DNA of 64,000 nucleotides, from positions 39,504,120 to 39,568,119 of the forward strand of contig OX424563.1 of assembly GCA_949152475.1 (NCBI GenBank), written 5' to 3'. A program made the position numbers and the translations under genes. The notes under the pieces are model-generated. The model had not been told where the DNA came from and made no database searches. It was given only the letters and a program-made list of their open reading frames with translations. How positions within the stretch are numbered: the stretch's first letter is position 1; each line of letters opens with the position of its first letter. The DNA is from Terebella lapidaria (Eukaryota; Annelida; Polychaeta; Terebellida; Terebellidae). Shown here piece by piece: positions 40,172 to 53,596 of this stretch.

Positions 40172-43100
40172 CCTAGACTAACTGTTAGCCGAAAATACTC
40201 GCTGAATAAATTAACTTAAAATTTACGATATGCCCCATTATAAAATACGATGAGCGCCTATGCTATAACATGGGGTCAAAAAATTAACTCTCAGAAACGG
40301 CCCCATATTATGTCACAATGTACTATGTACCTAGACTAACTGTTAGCCGAAAATACTCGCTGAATAAATTAACTTAAAATTTACGATATGCCCCATTATA
40401 AAATACGATGAGCGCCTATGCTATAACATGGGGTCAAAAAATTAACTCTCAGAAACGGCCCCATATTATGTCACAATGTACTATGTACCTAGACTAACTG
40501 TTAGCCGAAAATACTCGCTGAATAAATTAACTTAAAATTTACGATATGCCCCATTATAAAATACGAGGAGCGCCTATGCTATAACATGGGGTCAAAAAAT
40601 TAACTCTCAGAAACGGCCCCATATTATGTCACAATGTACTATGTACCTAGACTAACTGTTAGCCGAAAATACTCGCTGAATAAATTAACTTAAAATTTAC
40701 GATATGCCCCATTATAAAATACGATGAGCGCCTATGCTATAACATGGGGTCAAAAAATTAACTCTCAGAAACGGCCCCATATTATGTCACAATGTACTAT
40801 GTACCTAGACTAACTGTTAGCCGAAAATACTCGCTGAATAAATTAACTTAAAATTTACGATATGCCCCATTATAAAATACGATGAGCGCCTATGCTATAA
40901 CATGGGGTCAAAAAATTAACTCTCAGAAACGGCCCCATATTATGTCACAATGTACTATGTACCTAGACTAACTGTTAGCCGAAAATACTCGCTGAATAAA
41001 TTAACTTAAAATTTACGATATGCCCCATTATAAAATACGATGAGCGCCTATGCTATAACATGGGGTCAAAAAATTAACTCTCAGAAACGGCCCCATATTA
41101 TGTCACAATGTACTATGTACCTAGACTAACTGTTAGCCGAAAATACTCGCTGAATAAATTAACTTAAAATTTACGATATGCCCCATTATAAAATACGATG
41201 AGCGCCTATGCTATAACATGGGGTCAAAAAATTAACTCTCAGAAACGGCCCCATATTATGTCACAATGTACTATGTACCTAGACTAACTGTTAGCCGAAA
41301 ATACTCGCTGAATAAATTAACTTAAAATTTATGATATGCCCCATTATAAAATACGATGAGCGCCTATGCTATAACATGGGGTCAAAAAATTAACTATCAG
41401 AAACGGCCCCATATTATGTCACAATGTACTATGTACCTAGACTAACTGTTAGCCGAAAATACTCGCTGAATAAATTAACTTAAAATTTACGATATGCCCC
41501 ATTATAAAATACGATGAGCGCCTATGCTATAACATGGGGTCAAAAAATTAACTCTCAGAAACGGCCCCATATTATGTCACAATGTACTATGTACCTAGAC
41601 TAACTGTTAGCCGAAAATACTCGCTGAATAAATTAACTTAAAATTTACGATATGCCCCATTATAAAATACGATGAGCGCCTATGCTATAACATGGGGTCA
41701 AAAAATTAACTCTCAGAAACGGCCCCATATTATGTCACAATGTACTATGTACCTAGACTAACTGTTAGCCGAAAATACTCGCTGAATAAATTAACTTAAA
41801 ATTTACGATATGCCCCATTATAAAATACGATGAGCGCCTATGCTATAACATGGGGTCAAAAAATTAACTCTCAGAAACGGCCCCATATTATGTCACAATG
41901 TACTATGTACCTAGACTAACTGTTAGCCGAAAATACTCGCTGAATAAATTAACTTAAAATTTACGATATGCCCCATTATAAAATACGATGAGCGCCTATG
42001 CTATAACATGGGGTCAAAAAATTAACTCTCAGAAACGGCCCCATATTATGTCACAATGTACTATGTACCTAGACTAACTGTTAGCCGAAAATACTCGCTG
42101 AATAAATTAACTTAAAATTTACGATATGCCCCATTATAAAATACGATGAGCGCCTATGCTATAACATGGGGTCAAAAAATTAACTCTCAGAAACGGCCCC
42201 ATATTATGTCACAATGTACTATGTACCTAGACTAACTGTTAGCCGAAAATACTCGCTGAATAAATTAACTTAAAATTTACGATATGCCCCATTATAAAAT
42301 ACGATGAGCGCCTATGCTATAACATGGGGTCAAAAAATTAACTCTCAGAAACGGCCCCATATTATGTCACAATGTACTATGTACCTAGACTAACTGTTAG
42401 CCGAAAATACTCGCTGAATAAATTAACTTAAAATTTACGATATGCCCCATTATAAAATACGATGAGCGCCTATGCTATAACATGGGGTCAAAAAATTAAC
42501 TCTCAGAAACGGCCCCATATTATGTCACAATGTACTATGTACCTAGACTAACTGTTAGCCGAAAATACTCGCTGAATAAATTAACTTAAAATTTACGATA
42601 TGCCCCATTATAAAATACGATGAGCGCCTATGCTATAACATGGGGTCAAAAAATTAACTCTCAGAAACGGCCCCATATTATGTCACAATGTACTATGTAC
42701 CTAGACTAACTGTTAGCCGAAAATACTCGCTGAATAAATTAACTTAAAATTTACGATATGCCCCATTATAAAATACGATGAGCGCCTATGCTATAACATG
42801 GGGTCAAAAAATTAACTCTCAGAAACGGCCCCATATTATGTCACAATGTACTATGTACCTAGACTAACTGTTAGCCGAAAATACTCGCTGAATAAATTAA
42901 CTTAAAATTTACGATATGCCCCATTATAAAATACGATGAGCGCCTATGCTATAACATGGGGTCAAAAAATTAACTCTCAGAAACGGCCCATATTATGTCA
43001 CAATGTACTATGTACCTAGACTAACTGTTAGCCGAAAATACTCGCTGAATAAATTAACTTAAAATTTACGATATGCCCCATTATAAAATACGATGAGCGC

Positions 43101-46100
43101 CTATGCTATAACATGGGGTCAAAAAATTAACTCTCAGAAACGGCCCCATATTATGTCACAATGTACTATGTACCTAGACTAACTGTTAGCCGAAAATACT
43201 CGCTGAATAAATTAACTTAAAATTTACGATATGCCCCATTATAAAATACGATGAGCGCCTATGCTATAACATGGGGTCAAAAAATTAACTCTCAGAAACG
43301 GCCCCATATTATGTCACAATGTACTATGTACCTAGACTAACTGTTAGCCGAAAATACTCGCTGAATAAATTAACTTAAAATTTACGATATGCCCCATTAT
43401 AAAATACGATGAGCGCCTATGCTATAACATGGGGTCAAAAAATTAACTCTCAGAAACGGCCCCATATTATGTCACAATGTACTATGTACCTAGACTAACT
43501 GTTAGCCGAAAATACTCGCTGAATAAATTAACTTAAAATTTACGATATGCCCCATTATAAAATACGATGAGCGCCTATGCTATAACATGGGGTCAAAAAA
43601 TTAACTCTCAGAAACGGCCCCATATTATGTCACAATGTACTATGTACCTAGACTAACTGTTAGCCGAAAATACTCGCTGAATAAATTAACTTAAAATTTA
43701 CGATATGCCCCATTATAAAATACGATGAGCGCCTATGCTATAACATGGGGTCAAAAAATTAACTCTCAGAAACGGCCCCATATTATGTCACAATGTACTA
43801 TGTACCTAGACTAACTGTTAGCCGAAAATACTCGCTGAATAAATTAACTTAAAATTTACGATATGCCCCATTATAAAATACGATGAGCGCCTATGCTATA
43901 ACATGGGGTCAAAAAATTAACTCTCAGAAACGGCCCCATATTATGTCACAATGTACTATGTACCTAGACTAACTGTTAGCCGAAAATACTCGCTGAATAA
44001 ATTAACTTAAAATTTACGATATGCCCCATTATAAAATACGATGAGCGCCTATGCTATAACATGGGGTCAAAAAATTAACTCTCAGAAACGGCCCCATATT
44101 ATGTCACAATGTACTATGTACCTAGACTAACTGTTAGCCGAAAATACTCGCTGAATAAATTAACTTAAAATTTACGATATGCCCCATTATAAAATACGAT
44201 GAGCGCCTATGCTATAACATGGGGTCAAAAAATTAACTCTCAGAAACGGCCCCATATTATGTCACAATGTACTATGTACCTAGACTAACTGTTAGCCGAA
44301 AATACTCGCTGAATAAATTAACTTAAAATTTACGATATGCCCCATTATAAAATACGATGAGCGCCTATGCTATAACATGGGGTCAAAAAATTAACTCTCA
44401 GAAACGGCCCCATATTATGTCACAATGTACTATGTACCTAGACTAACTGTTAGCCGAAAATACTCGCTGAATAAATTAACTTAAAATTTACGATATGCCC
44501 CATTATAAAATACGATGAGCGCCTATGCTATAACATGGGGTCAAAAAATTAACTCTCAGAAACGGCCCCATATTATGTCACAATGTACTATGTACCTAGA
44601 CTAACTGTTAGCCGAAAATACTCGCTGAATAAATTAACTTAAAATTTACGATATGCCCCATTATAAAATACGATGAGCGCCTATGCTATAACATGGGGTC
44701 AAAAAATTAACTCTCAGAAACGGCCCCATATTATGTCACAATGTACTATGTACCTAGACTAACTGTTAGCCGAAAATACTCGCTGAATAAATTAACTTAA
44801 AATTTACGATATGCCCCATTATAAAATACGATGAGCGCCTATGCTATAACATGGGGTCAAAAAATTAACTCTCAGAAACGGCCCCATATTATGTCACAAT
44901 GTACTATGTACCTAGACTAACTGTTAGCCGAAAATACTCGCTGAATAAATTAACTTAAAATTTACGATATGCCCCATTATAAAATACGATGAGCGCCTAT
45001 GCTATAACATGGGGTCAAAAAATTAACTCTCAGAAACGGCCCCATATTATGTCACAATGTACTATGTACCTAGACTAACTGTTAGCCGAAAATACTCGCT
45101 GAATAAATTAACTTAAAATTTACGATATGCCCCATTATAAAATACGATGAGCGCCTATGCTATAACATGGGGTCAAAAAATTAACTCTCAGAAACGGCCC
45201 CCATATTATGTCACAATGTACTATGTACCTAGACTAACTGTTAGCCGAAAATACTCGCTGAATAAATTAACTTAAAATTTACGATATGCCCATTATAAAA
45301 TACGATGAGCGCCTATGCTATAACATGGGGTCAAAAAATTAACTCTCAGAAACGGCCCCATATTATGTCACATGTACACTATGTACCTAGACTAACTGTT
45401 AGCCGAAAATACTCGCTGAATAAATTAACTTAAAATTTACGATATGCCCCATTATAAAATACGATGAGCGCCTATGCTATAACATGGGGTCAAAAAATTA
45501 ACTCTCAGAAACGGCCCCATATTATGTCACAATGTACTATGTACCTAGACTAACTGTTAGCCGAAAATACTCGCTGAATAAATTAACTTAAAATTTACGA
45601 TATGCCCCATTATAAAATACGATGAGCGCCTATGCTATAACATGGGGTCAAAAAATTAACTCTCAGAAACGGCCCCATATTATGTCACAATGTACTATGT
45701 ACCTAGACTAACTGTTAGCCGAAAATACTCGCTGAATAAATTAACTTAAAATTTACGATATGCCCCATTATAAAATACGATGAGCGCCTATGCTATAACA
45801 TGGGGTCAAAAAATTAACTCTCAGAAACGGCCCCATATTATGTCACAATGTACTATGTACCTAGACTAACTGTTAGCCGAAAATACTCGCTGAATAAATT
45901 AACTTAAAATTTACGATATGCCCCATTATAAAATACGATGAGCGCCTATGCTATAACATGGGGTCAAAAAATTAACTCTCAGAAACGGCCCCATATTATG
46001 TCACAATGTACTATGTACCTAGACTAACTGTTAGCCGAAAATACTCGCTGAATAAATTAACTTAAAATTTACGATATGCCCCATTATAAAATACGATGAG

Positions 46101-49100
46101 CGCCTATGCTATAACATGGGGTCAAAAAATTAACTCTCAGAAACGGCCCCATATTATGTCACAATGTACTATGTACCTAGACTAACTGTTAGCCGAAAAT
46201 ACTCGCTGAATAAATTAACTTAAAATTTACGATATGCCCCATTATAAAATACGATGAGCGCCTATGCTATAACATGGGGTCAAAAAATTAACTCTCAGAA
46301 ACGGCCCCATATTATGTCACAATGTACTATGTACCTAGACTAACTGTTAGCCGAAAATACTCGCTGAATAAATTAACTTAAAATTTACGATATGCCCCAT
46401 TATAAAATACGATGAGCGCCTATGCTATAACATGGGGTCAAAAAATTAACTCTCAGAAACGGCCCCATATTATGTCACAATGTACTATGTACCTAGACTA
46501 ACTGTTAGCCGAAAATACTCGCTGAATAAATTAACTTAAAATTTACGATATGCCCCATTATAAAATACGATGAGCGCCTATGCTATAACATGGGGTCAAA
46601 AAATTAACTCTCAGAAACGGCCCCATATTATGTCACAATGTACTATGTACCTAGACTAACTGTTAGCCGAAAATACTCGCTGAATAAATTAACTTAAAAT
46701 TTACGATATGCCCCATTATAAAATACGATGAGCGCCTATGCTATAACATGGGGTCAAAAAATTAACTCTCAGAAACGGCCCCATATTATGTCACAATGTA
46801 CTATGTACCTAGACTAACTGTTAGCCGAAAATACTCGCTGAATAAATTAACTTAAAATTTACGATATGCCCCATTATAAAATACGATGAGCGCCTATGCT
46901 ATAACATGGGGTCAAAAAATTAACTCTCAGAAACGGCCCCATATTATGTCACAATGTACTATGTACCTAGACTAACTGTTAGCCGAAAATACTCGCTGAA
47001 TAAATTAACTTAAAATTTACGATATGCCCCATTATAAAATACGATGAGCGCCTATGCTATAACATGGGGTCAAAAAATTAACTCTCAGAAACGGCCCCAT
47101 ATTATGTCACAATGTACTATGTACCTAGACTAACTGTTAGCCGAAAATACTCGCTGAATAAATTAACTTAAAATTTACGATATGCCCCATTATAAAATAC
47201 GATGAGCGCCTATGCTATAACATGGGGTCAAAAAATTAACTCTCAGAAACGGCCCCATATTATGTCACAATGTACTATGTACCTAGACTAACTGTTAGCC
47301 GAAAATACTCGCTGAATAAATTAACTTAAAATTTACGATATGCCCCATTATAAAATACGATGAGCGCCTATGCTATAACATGGGGTCAAAAAATTAACTC
47401 TCAGAAACGGCCCCATATTATGTCACAATGTACTATGTACCTAGACTAACTGTTAGCCGAAAATACTCGCTGAATAAATTAACTTAAAATTTACGATATG
47501 CCCCATTATAAAATACGATGAGCGCCTATGCTATAACATGGGGTCAAAAAATTAACTCTCAGAAACGGCCCCATATTATGTCACAATGTACTATGTACCT
47601 AGACTAACTGTTAGCCGAAAATACTCGCTGAATAAATTAACTTAAAATTTACGATATGCCCCATTATAAAATACGATGAGCGCCTATGCTATAACATGGG
47701 GTCAAAAAATTAACTCTCAGAAACGGCCCCATATTATGTCACAATGTACTATGTACCTAGACTAACTGTTAGCCGAAAATACTCGCTGAATAAATTAACT
47801 TAAAATTTACGATATGCCCCATTATAAAATACGATGAGCGCCTATGCTATAACATGGGGTCAAAAAATTAACTCTCAGAAACGGCCCCATATTATGTCAC
47901 AATGTACTATGTACCTAGACTAACTGTTAGCCGAAAATACTCGCTGAATAAATTAACTTAAAATTTACGATATGCCCCATTATAAAATACGATGAGCGCC
48001 TATGCTATAACATGGGGTCAAAAAATTAACTCTCAGAAACGGCCCCATATTATGTCACAATGTACTATGTACCTAGACTAACTGTTAGCCGAAAATACTC
48101 GCTGAATAAATTAACTTAAAATTTACGATATGCCCCATTATAAAATACGATGAGCGCCTATGCTATAACATGGGGTCAAAAAATTAACTCTCAGAAACGG
48201 CCCCATATTATGTCACAATGTACTATGTACCTAGACTAACTGTTAGCCGAAAATACTCGCTGAATAAATTAACTTAAAATTTACGATATGCCCCATTATA
48301 AAATACGATGAGCGCCTATGCTATAACATGGGGTCAAAAAATTAACTCTCAGAAACGGCCCCATATTATGTCACAATGTACTATGTACCTAGACTAACTG
48401 TTAGCCGAAAATACTCGCTGAATAAATTAACTTAAAATTTACGATATGCCCCATTATAAAATACGATGAGCGCCTATGCTATAACATGGGGTCAAAAAAT
48501 TAACTCTCAGAAACGGCCCCATATTAAGTCACAATGTACTATGTACCTAGACTAACTGTTAGCCGAAAATACTCGCTGAATAAATTAACTTAAAATTTAC
48601 GATATGCCCCATTATAAAATACGATGAGCGCCTATGCTATAACATGGGGTCAAAAAATTAACTCTCAGAAACGGCCCCATATTATGTCACAATGTACTAT
48701 GTACCTAGACTAACTGTTAGCCGAAAATACTCGCTGAATAAATTAACTTAAAATTTACGATATGCCCCATTATAAAATACGATGAGCGCCTATGCTATAA
48801 CATGGGGTCAAAAAATTAACTCTCAGAAACGGCCCCATATTATGTCACAATGTACTATGTACCTAGACTAACTGTTAGCCGAAAATACTCGCTGAATAAA
48901 TTAACTTAAAATTTACGATATGCCCCATTATAAAATACGATGAGCGCCTATGCTATAACATGGGGTCAAAAAATTAACTCTCAGAAACGGCCCCATATTA
49001 TGTCACAATGTACTATGTACCTAGACTAACTGTTAGCCGAAAATACTCGCTGAATAAATTAACTTAAAATTTACGATATGCCCCATTATAAAATACGATG

Positions 49101-50465
49101 AGCGCCTATGCTATAACATGGGGTCAAAAAATTAACTCTCAGAAACGGCCCCATATTATGTCACAATGTACTATGTACCTAGACTAACTGTTAGCCGAAA
49201 ATACTCGCTGAATAAATTAACTTAAAATTTACGATATGCCCCATTATAAAATACGATGAGCGCCTATGCTATAACATGGGGTCAAAAAATTAACTCTCAG
49301 AAACGGCCCCATATTATGTCACAATGTACTATGTACCTAGACTAACTGTTAGCCGAAAATACTCGCTGAATAAATTAACTTAAAATTTACGATATGCCCC
49401 ATTATAAAATACGATGAGCGCCTATGCTATAACATGGGGTCAAAAAATTAACTCTCAGAAACGGCCCATATTATGTCACAATGTACTATGTACCTAGACT
49501 AACTGTTAGCCGAAAGTACTCGCTGAATAAATTAACTTAAAATTTACGATATGCCCCATTATAAAATACGATGAGCGCCTATGCTATAACATGGGGTCAA
49601 AAAATTAACTCTCAGAAACGGCCCCATATTATGTCACAATGTACTATGTACCTAGACTAACTGTTAGCCGAAAATACTCGCTGAATAAATTAACTTAAAA
49701 TTTACGATATGCCCCATTATAAAATACGATGAGCGCCTATGCTATAACATGGGGTCAAAAAATTAACTCTCAGAAACGGCCCCATGTACTATGTACCTAG
49801 ACTAACTGTTAGCCGAAAATACTCGCTGAATAAATTAACTTAAATTTACGATATGCCCCATTATAAAATACGATGAGCGCCTATGCTATAACATGGGGTC
49901 AAAAAATTAACTCTCAGAAACGGCCCCATATTATGTCACAATGTACTATGTACCTAGACTAACTGTTAGCCGAAAATACTTGCTGAATAAATTAACTTAA
50001 AATTTACGATATGCCCCATTATAAAATACGATGAGCGCCTATGCTATAACATGGGGTCAAAAAATTAACTCTCAGAAACGGCCCCATATTATGTCACAAT
50101 GTACTATGTACCTAGACTAACTGTTAGCCGAAAATACTCGCTGAATAAATTAACTTAAAATTTACGATATGCCCCATTATAAAATACGATGAGCGCCTAT
50201 GCTATAACATGGGGTCAAAAAATTAACTCTCAGAAACGGCCCCATATTATGTCACAATGTACTATGTACCTAGACTAACTGTTAGCCGAAAATACTCGCT
50301 GAATAAATTAACTTAAAATTTACGATATGCCCCATTATAAAATACGATGAGCGCCTATGCTATAACATGGGGTCAAAAAATTAACTCTCAGAAACGGCCC
50401 CATATTATGTCACAATGTACTATGTACCTAGACTAACTGTTAGCCGAAAATACTCGCTGAATAAA
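40172..50465. repeat. 158-bp AT-rich satellite array, about 65 near-identical copies
   Basis: The unit starts at CCTAGACTAACTGTTAGCCG, with the first three starts at 40172, 40330 and 40488. Copies are nearly identical. Over 10.3 kb I noticed only about a dozen private differences, for example near 40566, 41330, 41396, 42987, 45200-45375, 48526, 49467, 49516, 49785 (a short deletion), 49845 and 49980. No open frame of useful length exists. The unit contains CCCCATTATA and TATAACATGGGG, which can pair with a two-base bulge, and a second CCCCAT downstream that could pair with the same ATGGGG. Length near one nucleosome repeat and extreme homogeneity are typical of active centromeric or pericentromeric satellites; function here is inference. 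I see nothing else in this stretch. Confidence 0.97.
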
Positions 50466-50639
50466 CTAGACGCTTCCGGTCGCCTACGACCGCTTGGGTG
50501 TATCCCCCGTAGCCCTATCATCCCTGTTGCCCCAAATATATCGCTGATGTACATTGTGAGTGTGAAACCTTTCAGACTTATTGAAGATCGAATTCAAGAT
50601 CACCACTAAAATCACTGCATTCGAATTTCCATTTCGACA

Positions 50640-51090
50640 TGTTCGAAAAAAATAACGAAATTACAGCCAGATAAAAGTTTTCACCTAAAGCTATATTTCA
50701 ACTCAGAATATTTGACAAACTTGGTTCGCAACTAAGTTGCGAGATGACTAAATTGGAGCCAGATCGAACTTTTCACTGTAAGTTATATTTCAACTCATAC
50801 TATGTGCCAAACAACTCATACTATGTTCCAAGTTGAAATTCAAAGTAAAAGTTGACAAAAACTACATTTCAAGATGACGAAATTGGAGCCAGATCAACTT
50901 TTCACCATAATTTAAATTTTAATTCATAATATGTGCCAAACTTGGTTTCAAGCTGAAATTCAAGTAAAAGTTTACCAAAACTGCATTTCAAGATGACGAA
51001 ATTGGAGCCAGATCGATCTTTTCACCATAAATTATATTTTAATTCATAATATGTGCCAAACTTGGTTCCAAGTTGAAATTCGAAGTAAAA
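50640..51090. repeat. Degenerate tandem repeats of about 119-130 bp inside the insertion
   Basis: About four copies marked by GATGACGAAATTGGAGCCAG at 50743 (as GATGACTAAATTGGAG), 50873 and 50992, with an earlier more diverged copy near 50655. Each continues with a stretch of CTTTTCACC and a TTGGTTCCAAGTTGAAATTC-like part. The sequence is AT-rich and non-coding. Confidence 0.75.
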
Positions 51091-51520
51091 ATTGACTTTA
51101 CTGGTAAAAATAATGTTAACTTATCTGGTTACACCCATGAAATCTCTACTGGACAAAACTTTTAAATTGTTGAGTTCAATAATAAATGTTTCTTGTCTTA
51201 ACTATTTTTCTTGAGGTCAATAATAGACTTAACTAGTAAAAATGATGTTAACTTATTCGGCTACAGCCATGAAATCTCTACTGCACAGAAGCTTTACCTT
51301 GTTGAGCCCAATAATAAATGTTTCTTGTCTTAACTATTTTTATTGTGGCCAATAATAGACTTAACTAGTAAAAATAATGTTAACTTATTCGGTTACACCT
51401 GTGAAGTCTCTACTGGACAAAACCTTTACCTTGTTGAGCTCAATAATAAATGTTTCTCGTCTTAACTATTTTTATTGTGGTCAATAATAGACTTAACTAG
51501 TAAAACCAATGTTAACTTAT
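51090..51520. repeat. Tandem repeats of about 130 bp inside the insertion
   Basis: About three copies share TTAACTAGTAAAAAT, then TGAAATCTCTACTG, then CAATAATAAATGTTTCT. The last marker recurs at about 51175, 51309 and 51440, so the period is about 131 to 134 bp. The same set recurs at about 52056-52455 through the 935-bp duplication. Confidence 0.8.
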
Positions 51521-51969
51521 TCAGTAATATTGTTCTTTTTTCACCAAAAACATCAGTTCTGTATTCTGAACAAGAATCTAGTGCAATTTGCTTTCATAGT
51601 ACAGGTTATTGGAGTGATCACACATGTCAAAGTAGGTATTTTAATTGTCGTAATAAGTTAACCTCTCAAACTTATTAATATTTATTCGATCATTCTGAAA
51701 AACAATAAGTTTCGTGTGATGGTCTTTCTCATTGAGCCTGTGCGATTTCATCATCATTCATTGAAAACTCCCACCCGTAGAGCGTTCACAACCCATGTGT
51801 GTTAAACAGGCTAATTTGAGCACAAAATGTTACGCCAATCGGCTATTTTGGTTGCTATGGCAACCAAAATCGATAGGTGTCCAGATCTCACCATAAGACA
51901 TGTCCATATAAAATATTATCAAAATCGGTTCATATTTGCAACCTGCAGCGCGTTCACAAGAAAGTGTCT

Positions 51970-52020
51970 GCGGACGCGGACGCGGACGCGGACGCGGCGG
52001 CGGCGGCGGCGGCGGCGGCG
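51970..52020. repeat. GCGGAC/CGG compound microsatellite (copy 1)
   Basis: About four GCGGAC hexamers followed by about ten CGG triplets. It is the only very GC-rich patch in an AT-rich region. It differs from copy 2 in both hexamer and triplet number, showing slippage after duplication. Confidence 0.95.
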
Positions 52021-52904
52021 CGACGATCGTAAATCCATAGTATCCGCCGAACAAATTATCCGGTTACACCCATGAAATCTCTACTGGACAAAACTTTTAA
52101 ATTGTTGAGTTCAATAATAAATGTTTCTTGTCTTAACTATTTTTCTTGAGGTCAATAATAGACTTAACTAGTAAAAATGATGTTAACTTATTCGGCTACA
52201 GCCATGAAATCTCTACTGCACAGAAGCTTTACCTTGTTGAGCCCAATAATAAATGTTTCTTGTCTTAACTATTTTTATTGTGGCCAATAATAGACTTAAC
52301 TAGTAAAAATAATGTTAACTTATTCGGTTACACCTGTGAAGTCTCTACTGGACAAAACCTTTACCTTGTTGAGCTCAATAATAAATGTTTCTCGTCTTAA
52401 CTATTTTTATTGTGGTCAATAATAGACTTAACTAGTAAAACCAATGTTAACTTATTCAGTAATATTGTTCTTTTTTCACCAAAAACATCAGTTCTGTATT
52501 CTGAACAAGAATCTAGTGCAATTTGCTTTCATAGTACAGGTTATTGGAGTGATCACACATGTCAAAGTAGGTATTTTAATTGTCGTAATAAGTTAACCTC
52601 TCAAACTTATTAATATTTATTCGATCATTCTGAAAAACAATAAGTTTCGTGTGATGGTCTTTCTCATTGAGCCTGTGCGATTTCATCATCATTCATTGAA
52701 AACTCCCACCCGTAGAGCGTTCACAACCCATGTGTGTTAAACAGGCTAATTTGAGCACAAAATGTTACGCCAATCGGCTATTTTGGTTGCTATGGCAACC
52801 AAAATCGATAGGTGTCCAGATCTCACCATAAGACATGTCCATATAAAATATTATCAAAATCGGTTCATATTTGCAACCTGCAGCGCGTTCACAAGAAAGT
52901 GTCT

Positions 52905-52938
<34 letters not shown>

Positions 52939-52950
52939 CGGCGGCGGCGC
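52905..52950. repeat. GCGGAC/CGG compound microsatellite (copy 2)
   Basis: About five GCGGAC hexamers followed by about five CGG triplets, net 6 bp shorter than copy 1. It lies just inside the right-terminal hairpin. Confidence 0.95.
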
Positions 52951-52968
52951 GACGATCGTAAATCCATA

Positions 52969-52997
52969 GTATCCGCCGAACTTTGTTCGGGGGATAC
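52969..52997. other. Right-terminal hairpin of the insertion
   Basis: Stems GTATCC/GGATAC and CCGAAC/GTTCGG are separated by a single G-G mismatch and closed by a TTT loop. It ends exactly where satellite DNA resumes. A terminal palindrome is a feature of Helitron-like 3' ends, but the insertion site and terminal bases were not matched to a known family. Confidence 0.85.
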
Positions 52998-52999
52998 AA

Positions 53000-53596
53000 T
53001 TAACTTAAAATTTACGATATGCCCCATTATAAAATACGATGAGCGCCTATGCTATAACATGGGGTCAAAAAATTAACTCTCAGAAACGGCCCCATATTAT
53101 GTCACAATGTACTATGTACCTAGACTAACTGTTAGCCGAAAATACTCGCTGAATAAATTAACTTAAAATTTACGATATGCCCCATTATAAAATACGATGA
53201 GCGCCTATGCTATAACATGGGGTCAAAAAATTAACTCTCAGAAACGGCCCCATATTATGTCACAATGTACTATGTACCTAGACTAACTGTTAGCCGAAAA
53301 TACTCGCTGAATAAATTAACTTAAAATTTACGATATGCCCCATTATAAAATACGATGAGCGCCTATGCTATAACATGGGGTCAAAAAATTAACTCTCAGA
53401 AACGGCCCCATATTATGTCACAATGTACTATGTACCTAGACTAACTGTTAGCCGAAAATACTCGCTGAATAAATTAACTTAAAATTTACGATATGCCCCA
53501 TTATAAAATACGATGAGCGCCTATGCTATAACATGGGGTCAAAAAATTAACTCTCAGAAACGGCCCCATATTATGTCACAATGTACTATGTACCTA
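53000..53596. repeat. 158-bp satellite array resumes, about 3.8 copies
   Basis: Continues the array in phase after the 2.5-kb insertion. It runs without change into the gap, where it breaks off at TGTACCTA. The true length of this arm is hidden. Confidence 0.96.

Larger units (their letters stand above)
51121..52981. repeat. 935-bp direct tandem duplication inside the insertion
   Basis: Copy 1 is 51121-52055 and copy 2 is 52056-52981. They differ at one base by eye (TTATCTGG versus TTATCCGG) and in the length of the GCGGAC/CGG microsatellite. Each copy holds the 130-bp repeats, an 11-bp perfect stem ATTTTGGTTGC/GCAACCAAAAT (51845-51870 and 52780-52805), and the microsatellite. Only copy 2 ends in the terminal hairpin; copy 1 stops at CCGAAC and runs straight into copy 2. 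The open frames of 67 and 82 codons here end in arginine-rich translation of the microsatellite and are not credible genes. Confidence 0.93.
50466..52997. mobile_element. 2.5-kb insertion of unknown family in the 158-bp array
   Basis: The satellite stops at CTGAATAAA (50465) and resumes at TTAACTT (53000) at exactly the next base of the monomer, with AA repeated at the right junction. This is therefore an insertion with no loss of target and a possible 2-bp AA duplication. Near the left end lie a CGGTCG/CGACCG hairpin (50478-50493) and GTATCCCCCG (50500-50509). The right end is a hairpin finishing in CGGGGGATAC (52988-52997), the exact inverse of GTATCCCCCG. Inside are degenerate 119-bp and 130-bp repeats and a 935-bp tandem duplication, but no plausible transposase or other protein. 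It looks like a non-autonomous DNA element, perhaps Helitron-like or TIR-type; the family is not settled. Confidence 0.75.

Noticed and set aside
50415-50609. 64-codon frame across the left border of the 2.5-kb insertion
   Set aside because: Starts in satellite and ends in the insertion; a chance frame across a junction.
51827-52075. 82-codon frame in the 2.5-kb insertion (and its copy at 52762)
   Set aside because: Runs through a palindrome and then the GCGGAC/CGG microsatellite, giving poly-arginine. It is explained by the repeat and has no domain.
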